Translations under genes and position numbers: made by a program
Notes under the pieces: model-generated
What the model saw: the letters and a program-made list of their open reading frames with translations, nothing else
Told to the model about the DNA's origin: nothing
Database searches by the model: none
Shown: positions 1-5,101 of the stretch, piece after piece
Position numbering within the stretch: the stretch's first letter is position 1
Layout: every line of letters starts with the position of its first letter
Source: Prevotellaceae bacterium UBA1786
GTDB taxonomy: Bacteria; Bacteroidota; Bacteroidia; Bacteroidales; Bacteroidaceae
Assembly: GCA_002314525.1 (NCBI GenBank)
Contig: DCGE01000080.1
Coordinates: forward strand, 1 to 5,101
DNA length: 5,101 nt
Reading direction: 5' to 3'

Positions 1-93
1 AAGGTTAGCACCCTTACCACCAAGCTGTTCTCTCATGTTCGCATTACCTTCGGCTTGTCCGTTACCGAAGAGATAAACTCTTTTGTGAGCCAT
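1..93 (-). CDS. ppdK: Pyruvate, phosphate dikinase, N-terminal fragment (runs off left edge)
   Basis: Only the first 31 codons are in the window. The translation starts MAHKRVYLFGNG and ends LGGKGANL. The GNG-x-AEG stretch followed by an LGGKGANL motif (residues 24-31, Lys27) is the hallmark N-terminus of pyruvate, phosphate dikinase, where this segment belongs to the ATP-grasp nucleotide-binding domain. The family interconverts pyruvate, ATP and phosphate with phosphoenolpyruvate, AMP and pyrophosphate in the cytoplasm, and in anaerobic Bacteroidales it links glycolysis with PEP metabolism. The ATG at 91-93 is the only reasonable start, because an in-frame TAA lies eight codons upstream (115-117) with no other start between. 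The leader is A-rich without a Shine-Dalgarno sequence, which is normal for Bacteroidota. The gene is divergent from the barrel-protein gene at 302. The family call is solid, but catalytic domains lie outside the window. Confidence 0.9.
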   Translation of the reverse strand, partial: MAHKRVYLFGNGQAEGNANMREQLGGKGANL

Positions 94-155
94 AACTTTT
101 GTTAGATTTTTTGTTTATACTAGAATTGAATAAATATATTTTCGTTTACAAACTG

Positions 156-163
156 CAAAGTTA
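156..163 (-). promoter_or_regulatory. Bacteroidota-type -7 promoter element for ppdK
   Basis: Read on the minus strand these bases are TAACTTTG, an exact match to the TAnnTTTG -7 consensus of the Bacteroidota primary sigma factor. Transcription would begin roughly 7 bases further on (near 149), giving ppdK an untranslated leader of about 55 bases that is very A/T-rich. The expected -33 element (TTTG or TTG, about 20 bases upstream) is poor: only a TTAT occurs near 184-187. The call rests on the -7 match and its position in front of ppdK. Confidence 0.55.
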
Positions 164-301
164 CGCAATTATTTTGACATAATGATAAGGTACACGCGAA
201 AAAATTCACAAAACAAGTTTTTTTCAAAATTATTCTCTGCCGATTAAACCTTTCGCATTGAATGCCGTCAAGAAGGAAAAAGAAATCAACAATATTTTAA
301 G

Positions 302-3244
302 ATGAAAAGATTTATTTCCCTATTGCTATTGGTTGCTGTGGTAAGCAGTGCAATGGCTCAGAAGGTTGCGGTTTCAGGTTTCGTGAAAGACTCTGAAAGC
401 GCCGATGCTCTTATTAGAGCGACAGTACAGTTGATGAGTGCCGACACCACAAAGATGGTCTCTGGTACAGTTACTAACAACCTCGGTGGATACACCATCA
501 AGAACGTACCTGCCCCGGGCACTTACATCGTTAAGGTCAGCTACATCGGCTACCATAACTTCTTCCGTAAAATCGAACTCAAGGAGAAGCAGACCACTTT
601 CAGTGTAGGTACTACAATGCTGATTCCTAACAGCGTCATGCTCCAGACTGCTGTCGTAACTGGTGTACTCCAGCAGGTTGAGGTAAAGGAAGACACCGTC
701 ATCTTCAATGCCGATGCATTCAAGACCGCTGAAGGTAGCGTACTTGAGGAACTCATCAAGAAGATTCCTGGTGCTGAGGTTGATGACAACGGCGGCATCA
801 AGATCAACGGCAAGAAGGTGACTAAGATTCTCGTGAAGGGTAAGGAATTCTTCAACAACGACACTCAGATGGCTATGAAGAACCTCCCTACCGAAATCAT
901 CGATAAGATCAAGGTATATGACAAGCAAAGCGATAATGCTCGTATCACAGGTATCGACGATGGTGAAGAAGAGACTGTCATCGACCTCGGAATCAAGAAG
1001 GGTATGAATCAGGGATGGTTCGGTAACATTGATGCCGGTATCGGTACGAAGGAGCAGTGGAACGGACGCGCCATGATCAACCGCTTCACCGACTACACTC
1101 AGGCCAGCCTCATCGGCAACATCGGTTCAACAGGCACCCGTCAGAACACACAGACAGGTCTCAACGTAGCCTTCGACCTCAACACTCTTGAAATCGGTGG
1201 TAACATCCGCTACAACACCAACAAGACTGACTCATGGTCAAGAAGTTCAAGCGAGAACTACGTGATGAAGGATATGACGACATTCTCCAACCGTTTCAAC
1301 AAGAACATCAGCCATAACAACTCACTCTCAGGTGACTTCATGATCGAATGGCGAATCGACTCACTGACTACTCTCTTGTTCCGTCCTAACTTCAGCTTCG
1401 GCAGCAACGACTCATGGAGCAGAGGCCAGAATGCAACATTCAACGACGACCCATATAAGATTGACTCTGAAATCAAGCCTCTCGAGGTATTGAAGAATCA
1501 GGAGCCGGTTGATGTTTACATGGATTTGGCAGCCATCACCACCAACTACCAGGATCAGGCTTCAAAGGGTGACGGTACATCCAACAGCGCACGCGGTAAC
1601 ATGACTCTCAGCCGCCGCTTCAAGAACGGACGAAACATATCCCTCCGTCTCAATGGCGACTGGAGCAACAACCAGAGCGACAACTTCAACTCATCAAATG
1701 TCACATACAACCCAACATCAGGTATGCCTGACAACTTCATCTACCGTTACAGCGATGCTCCTCAGAAGAGCGAAGGCGTGACTGCAGGTCTCACATGGAG
1801 TGAACCTATCTACAAGGGACTCATGCTCCAGTTGAGCTACCAGTTCAGCCACTCAAATCGAAACAACGATAGCAAGACCTACGATATGGGTAACAGAATC
1901 AAGCAGCTTGTCAGCATCAAGAGCTTACTCGAAGACAGTCTCGGTTATCTGCCTGACTGGTACAAAGAAGCAGAAGACAAGGCTCTCAGCCGCTATACCG
2001 ACGACATCAACAACGATCAGAACATCCAGATCACGGCTCGCTACAACACTAACTTCATCACATCTGATATCGGTGTTCAGTTCCAGCCTCAGCATCAGAG
2101 AATGGAGTACAGATATCAGGGTGCAGATGTCGATACATCACGCAACTTCTTCCGTGTAGCTCCTACTGTTAACTTCCGCTATCGTTTCACACGTCAGCAC
2201 TACATCCGTTTCCGCTATCGTGGTAACATGCAGAAGCCTCAGCTTACCGACCTCATCACTATCACGGATACCAGTGACCCATTGCGTACTACAATAGGTA
2301 ATCCTGACCTGAAGCCTTCATTCACTAACAACTTCTCACTCGAGTGGAACAACTACGTGACTTCACGCATGCAGAGCTACAATGCCAACATCAGCTATCA
2401 GTTCACTGACAACAGCATCAGCAGCAAGACTGAGTACGAAAAGACTACAGGTCACACCACAACTATGCGTGAGAACATCAACGGCAACTGGAGTGCCAAC
2501 GCTGCATTCACATTCAGCACACCGATTTTCATCGACCGCATCATGCTGAACACTTCAACAAGTGCCAACTACAACAACAACGTTGCATACATCTACCAGA
2601 ACCAGGAAACTCTCAAGAACACAGTCAAGGATATCGGTCTCGGCGAACGTCTGAGCCTCACATACCGTACTGACTGGTGGGATGTTTCTGCAAGCGGTAA
2701 CGTGAACTACCAGAACTCTGACAGTGAACTCCTTCCAAACAACAACAAGAACACTTGGAACTTCAACTACGGTCTTTCAACCACTGGTCAGTTCGAGAAC
2801 GGTTTCGGTTACACTACAAGCATCAACATGAGCAGCCGTCGTGGTTACGACTTTGCTGACGCCAACACCAACGAACTCATCTGGAATGCACAGATAAGCT
2901 ATCGTTTCCTCACTGGCAAGCAGGCTACAATCTCTCTCCAGGCATATGACATCCTGCAAACCCGCAGCAATATCAGCCGTCAGATTTCCGCTACATCACG
3001 TAGCTACAGCGAGAACGACAACGTATTCTCATACTACATGGTTCACTTCATCTACCGCTTCAACCTTTTCGGAACAAGAGAAGCTCGTCAGAACGTTCGT
3101 GAACAGCGCCGTATGCGCGGTATGTCCGACTCACAGATCCGTTCTATGGGTGCCGGTGGCTTCGGCGGCGGCATGGGCGGCATGGGCGGTGGAATGCCTA
3201 TGGGCGGCGGCTTCGGCGGCGGCATGGGTGGCGGAATGCGCTAA
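302..3244 (+). CDS. Outer-membrane beta-barrel protein, TonB-dependent-receptor-like, with carboxypeptidase-like N-domain and Gly/Met-rich tail
   Basis: A 980-residue exported protein. Residues 1-19 form a signal peptide: Lys-Arg, a Leu/Val-rich core, then SAMA before Gln20, with no lipobox Cys. Residues about 22-100 resemble the carboxypeptidase regulatory-like beta-sandwich common on Bacteroidota receptors (GFVKD, GGYTI, GTYIVKVSYIGY). LQTAVVTG (114-121) resembles the segment that leads into receptor plugs, and residues about 122-235 are plug-like (DTVIFNADAF, ILVKGKEFF). From about 235 to 923 the sequence alternates polar and aromatic residues as in a large barrel, includes the receptor-typical NPDLKP (667-672), and ends in a last-strand-like YYMVHFIYRFNLF (911-923). 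A basic linker (926-949) and a 31-residue Gly/Met tail (950-980) follow. The start is fixed by an in-frame TAA at 245-247. Codons are strongly C-ending for Asn, Ile and Phe, suggesting high expression. The substrate is unknown. No SusD-like partner is adjacent, and energised transport through TonB is inferred, not shown. Confidence 0.88.
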   Translation: MKRFISLLLLVAVVSSAMAQKVAVSGFVKDSESADALIRATVQLMSADTTKMVSGTVTNNLGGYTIKNVPAPGTYIVKVSYIGYHNFFRKIELKEKQTTFSVGTTMLIPNSVMLQTAVVTGVLQQVEVKEDTVIFNADAFKTAEGSVLEELIKKIPGAEVDDNGGIKINGKKVTKILVKGKEFFNNDTQMAMKNLPTEIIDKIKVYDKQSDNARITGIDDGEEETVIDLGIKKGMNQGWFGNIDAGIGTKEQWNGRAMINRFTDYTQASLIGNIGSTGTRQNTQTGLNVAFDLNTLEIGGNIRYNTNKTDSWSRSSSENYVMKDMTTFSNRFNKNISHNNSLSGDFMIEWRIDSLTTLLFRPNFSFGSNDSWSRGQNATFNDDPYKIDSEIKPLEVLKNQEPVDVYMDLAAITTNYQDQASKGDGTSNSARGNMTLSRRFKNGRNISLRLNGDWSNNQSDNFNSSNVTYNPTSGMPDNFIYRYSDAPQKSEGVTAGLTWSEPIYKGLMLQLSYQFSHSNRNNDSKTYDMGNRIKQLVSIKSLLEDSLGYLPDWYKEAEDKALSRYTDDINNDQNIQITARYNTNFITSDIGVQFQPQHQRMEYRYQGADVDTSRNFFRVAPTVNFRYRFTRQHYIRFRYRGNMQKPQLTDLITITDTSDPLRTTIGNPDLKPSFTNNFSLEWNNYVTSRMQSYNANISYQFTDNSISSKTEYEKTTGHTTTMRENINGNWSANAAFTFSTPIFIDRIMLNTSTSANYNNNVAYIYQNQETLKNTVKDIGLGERLSLTYRTDWWDVSASGNVNYQNSDSELLPNNNKNTWNFNYGLSTTGQFENGFGYTTSINMSSRRGYDFADANTNELIWNAQISYRFLTGKQATISLQAYDILQTRSNISRQISATSRSYSENDNVFSYYMVHFIYRFNLFGTREARQNVREQRRMRGMSDSQIRSMGAGGFGGGMGGMGGGMPMGGGFGGGMGGGMR
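3158..3228 (+). repeat. Direct repeat pair inside the Gly/Met tail of the barrel protein
   Basis: An identical 20-base stretch occurs at 3158-3177 and 3209-3228, 51 bases (17 codons) apart and in the same reading frame. Each copy encodes the core of GGFGGGMGG, found at residues 952-960 and 969-977. The bases between are also GGC- and ATG-rich (GGMGGGMPMGG). The in-frame spacing means that loss or gain of one unit would change tail length without a frameshift. Confidence 0.85.
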
Positions 3245-3252
3245 TCCCGATG

Positions 3253-3300
3253 ACAACCCAAAAAACCCGTTTGGTTGATACCAAGCGGGTTTTTTGTTGT
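3253..3300. terminator. Bidirectional intrinsic terminator between the convergent barrel-protein gene and dapA
   Basis: A 15-bp stem (3260-3274 with 3281-3295, one T-G wobble at 3270/3285) closes a six-base loop, TTGATA. The inner stem is G/C-rich (CCCG...CGGG), and the outer end is A6 on the left and T6 on the right, so both strands give a hairpin ending in a U-run. ACAAC (3253-3257) can also pair with GTTGT (3296-3300) across a two-base bulge. It begins 8 bases after the barrel-protein stop and lies 55 bases beyond the dapA stop, so it can end both convergent transcripts. Confidence 0.9.
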
Positions 3301-3327
3301 GTGTATGTGTATGGCCAGCCAGAATAT

Positions 3328-3354
3328 CTAGATTAGCTAGATTAGTTAGAACAG
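3328..3354. repeat. 9-bp tandem repeat downstream of dapA
   Basis: CTAGATTAG occurs twice in a row (3328-3336 and 3337-3345), followed by a diverged third unit, TTAGAACAG (3346-3354), that abuts the dapA stop codon. Read on the dapA strand, the unit length keeps stop codons in phase with dapA: TAG at 3355-3357, TAA at 3346-3348, TAG at 3337-3339 and TAG at 3328-3330. No function is assigned. It may be a small duplication. Confidence 0.7.
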
Positions 3355-4233
3355 CTAGCCTAACTTCTGTGAGAGCCTTATCGCCTCAACCGTTTCAGCC
3401 GTTGCAGGCACGAGAGGCAGACGGAGATAGTTGCTGATGCGACCTTGCAGGGTGAGCAGAGCCTTGATACCGGCAGGATTGCCATCGACGAAGAGAAGAC
3501 GGCAGATCTCCCCGAACGACTTCTGCTGCTCTGCAGCCTCGTCGGTCTCACCGTTCATGGCAGCATGAACCATCCTGCCGAACTCATCCGTCAATGCATT
3601 GCCCAACACACTGATCACACCCTCACCACCCATACGGATGACGTCGGCCGTGATGCCATCGTCACCGGAGAGAACACCGAAACCCTCAGGCTTCTCCTTG
3701 CATATCTTCTCGATCTGGTCGAGTTTGCCCGATGCCTCCTTGATGGCAACGATGTTGTCACAGTCGTTGGCCAGACGGAGAGTGGTCTCTGCAGTCATGT
3801 TCACACCCGTGCGACCAGGAACATTATAGAGTACTATCGGCAGCTTGGTAGCAGCCGCAATGGCACGGAAATGCTGATACAGACCCTCCTGAGTGGGCTT
3901 GTTGTAATAAGGACATACCGACAGCAATCCGTCGATACCGGTGAAGTCATCTGTGAGGATGTCGTTTACGACCTTTGATGTATGGTTTCCGCCGCATCCC
4001 AGAAGCAGAGGCACACGACCTGCCACCTTCTCGATGATGAACTTCCTAACTTCTTTTCTCTCATCACCGGAAAGACAAGGAGTCTCGGCTGTCGTAGCCA
4101 ATATACACAGGAAGTCTGTACCTTCCTTGATCTGACGCTCTATCAGGCGTCCGAGGGCTTTGTAGTCAACCTCCATCTTCTCGTTGAAGGGAGTGATCAG
4201 GGCAATACCCAAACCTTTGAAAATATTGTTCAT
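3355..4233 (-). CDS. dapA: 4-hydroxy-tetrahydrodipicolinate synthase (DapA)
   Basis: A 292-residue protein of normal length for the family. It condenses pyruvate with aspartate semialdehyde, the first committed step of the diaminopimelate/lysine branch, which feeds peptidoglycan and protein synthesis in the cytoplasm. It is a TIM-barrel class I aldolase with the active site visible: Lys165 in VAIKEASG as the Schiff-base lysine, the triad residues Thr48 (ATTAETP), Tyr110 ([10 protein letters not shown]) and Tyr136 (YNVPGRTG), and the substrate-binding Arg141. SGDD (189-192) and GEGVISV (203-209) are also typical. Aligned by eye with E. coli DapA, several lysine-feedback residues differ (His53 to Gly56, His56 to Arg59, Glu84 to Lys87), so regulation may be altered. 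The ATG at 4231-4233 overlaps the ligA stop as ATGA, suggesting translational coupling. A shared hairpin terminator lies past the stop. NanA-like paralogues are less likely given the complete DapA motif set. Confidence 0.95.
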   Translation of the reverse strand: MNNIFKGLGIALITPFNEKMEVDYKALGRLIERQIKEGTDFLCILATTAETPCLSGDERKEVRKFIIEKVAGRVPLLLGCGGNHTSKVVNDILTDDFTGIDGLLSVCPYYNKPTQEGLYQHFRAIAAATKLPIVLYNVPGRTGVNMTAETTLRLANDCDNIVAIKEASGKLDQIEKICKEKPEGFGVLSGDDGITADVIRMGGEGVISVLGNALTDEFGRMVHAAMNGETDEAAEQQKSFGEICRLLFVDGNPAGIKALLTLQGRISNYLRLPLVPATAETVEAIRLSQKLG

Positions 4234-5101
4234 TGAATTATCTGTAAAAATTCTTCTTCGTTCATTATTCTGACACCGAGTTTCTGTGCCTTCTCCAGCT
4301 TGGCAGGTCCCATATTGTCGCCGGCAAGCACGAAGGATGTCTTCGCCGATATGCTGCCCACGTTCTTGCCGCCATGCTTCTCGATGAGGACCTTGTATTC
4401 GTCGCGCGAATGATGCTGGAACACACCCGAAATCACGATGCTCTGACCCGCCAGTCTGTCAGTCTGACCCATGAGCTGCTCCTCCGACAGTTCCATCGTC
4501 ACACCTGCCTGCTGCAGCCGGTCGATGATGTCGATGTTCTTCGGGTTCGAGAAGTAGTCCACCACACTCTTTGCAATGACCTCCCCCACCCCGTCAACCT
4601 CAAGTAGCTGATCCACTGTCGCATGACGTAGGTTATCCATCGACTTGAATTTCCTTGCAATCAACTTTGCCGTCGTCTCGCCTACGAACCTTATGCCTAT
4701 CGCATATACCACACGCTCGAACGGCACCTTCGTCGATTCCCTGATGGCATTCACAGCCTTCACAGCCGATACAGTGCGGTTCTTGTTGAAGTTTGAGACC
4801 TCCAGCGGAGTCAGTGAATACAGGTCTGCCACGTCACGTATCAATCCTCGTGTGAAGAAGTCATCCACGGTTTCCGGTCCGAGCGATTCAATGTTCATTG
4901 CCTTCCTCGATATGAAATGCTCTATCCTTCCACGTATCTGCGGAGAACAGCCCGTATCGTTAGGACAGTAATGAGCAGCCTCACCCTCGTACCTCACCAA
5001 CGGAGTACCGCATTCCGGACAGTGGGTGATGAAGTCCACCGGCTGCAGGTCGGGAGTTCTCTGTGCCACATCCACTCCCACCACCTTCGGGATGATCTCG
5101 C
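4230..5101 (-). CDS. ligA: NAD-dependent DNA ligase, C-terminal part (runs off right edge)
   Basis: The reading frame is open to the right edge, so the gene's start and its adenylation domain (with the catalytic Lys) are outside the window. A GTG at 5082-5084 is internal, not a start: the preceding codons read EIIPK, giving [10 protein letters not shown], which matches the end of the LigA OB-fold. Numbering the 289 complete visible codons from that Glu, the domains are: a zinc finger with Cys27, Cys30, Cys45 and Cys51 (CPEC...CPNDTGC); a helix-hairpin-helix region, about 65-195, including [15 protein letters not shown] and [13 protein letters not shown]; and a BRCT domain, about 213-289 ([26 protein letters not shown]). 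LigA seals nicks in replication and repair using NAD+. Bacterial LigA is usually about 670 residues, so less than half is seen. The stop TGA (4230-4232) overlaps the dapA start. The family call is very secure. Confidence 0.96.
   Translation of the reverse strand, partial: EIIPKVVGVDVAQRTPDLQPVDFITHCPECGTPLVRYEGEAAHYCPNDTGCSPQIRGRIEHFISRKAMNIESLGPETVDDFFTRGLIRDVADLYSLTPLEVSNFNKNRTVSAVKAVNAIRESTKVPFERVVYAIGIRFVGETTAKLIARKFKSMDNLRHATVDQLLEVDGVGEVIAKSVVDYFSNPKNIDIIDRLQQAGVTMELSEEQLMGQTDRLAGQSIVISGVFQHHSRDEYKVLIEKHGGKNVGSISAKTSFVLAGDNMGPAKLEKAQKLGVRIMNEEEFLQIIQ

Noticed and set aside
174..179. TTGACA resembling an E. coli -35 box
   Set aside because: No -10-like sequence lies about 17 bases downstream (197-202 reads CGAAAA), and Bacteroidota do not use this promoter type as standard.
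240..262. Possible -7 promoter element for the barrel-protein gene (TTAAACCTTTCGC)
   Set aside because: It only partly matches TAnnTTTG (TTTC in place of TTTG and A in place of the first T), and there is no TTTG-type -33 at the right distance, only a T-run. The gene must have a promoter in 94-301, but I cannot place it.
272..277. GAAGGA as a Shine-Dalgarno site for the barrel-protein gene
   Set aside because: It is about 24 bases from the ATG, too far to pair usefully. Leaders in this group are commonly A/T-rich without such a site.
374..928. 184-codon open frame antisense to the barrel-protein gene
   Set aside because: It mirrors the strongly biased codons of the real gene, has no recognisable domain, and has no separate promoter or upstream context.
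2946..3278. 110-codon frame overlapping the 3' end of the barrel-protein gene and running into the terminator
   Set aside because: Its Ala/Trp-rich end is just the GGC/ATG repeat read in another frame, and it runs into the terminator stem. It is not a real gene.
3445..3978. 177-codon plus-strand frame inside dapA
   Set aside because: It is antisense to a clearly functional dapA and its translation has no family features.
4230..5084. A complete 284-residue short ligase-like protein starting at GTG 5082-5084
   Set aside because: The frame continues upstream to the window edge with LigA-typical residues (EIIPK before VVGVD), so this is the C-terminal part of full-length ligA rather than a truncated gene.

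Overview
This is a 5.1 kb stretch of what looks like a chromosome from the order Bacteroidales, most like Prevotella or Bacteroides. The evidence is: a signal-peptide plus carboxypeptidase-like domain plus outer-membrane beta-barrel protein of a type abundant in Bacteroidota; a TAnnTTTG-type -7 promoter element in front of the leftmost gene; start codons preceded by A/T-rich leaders rather than Shine-Dalgarno sequences; and protein sequences of Bacteroidota character. The genus is inferred from style and not proven.

Layout: (1) 1-93, minus strand, is the first 31 codons of pyruvate, phosphate dikinase (ppdK), running off the left edge. (2) 94-301 is an A/T-rich divergent intergenic region. 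It carries a good -7 element for ppdK and no convincing promoter motif for the rightward gene. (3) 302-3244, plus strand, is a single 980-residue outer-membrane beta-barrel protein related to TonB-dependent receptors, with an unusual Gly/Met-rich C-terminal tail. (4) 3245-3354 is a convergent intergenic region holding a strong hairpin that can terminate transcription in both directions, followed by a small 9-bp tandem repeat. (5) 3355-4233, minus strand, is dapA (4-hydroxy-tetrahydrodipicolinate synthase). (6) 4230 to the right edge, minus strand, is the C-terminal part of ligA (NAD-dependent DNA ligase). Its stop overlaps the dapA start as ATGA.

How they relate: ligA and dapA form a leftward, probably co-transcribed and translationally coupled pair, although DNA joining and lysine/peptidoglycan precursor synthesis are unrelated. 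The barrel protein is a single-gene unit with its own terminator. No susD-like gene or other partner lies beside it in this window, so it does not look like part of a polysaccharide utilisation locus here. ppdK is divergently transcribed and belongs to central PEP/pyruvate metabolism.

I found no mobile element, CRISPR array, tRNA or rRNA gene, and no evidence of a new multi-gene system. The items most worth a second look are the tail of the barrel protein, the altered lysine-regulatory site of DapA, the ligA-dapA overlap, and the in-phase stop-codon repeat after dapA.
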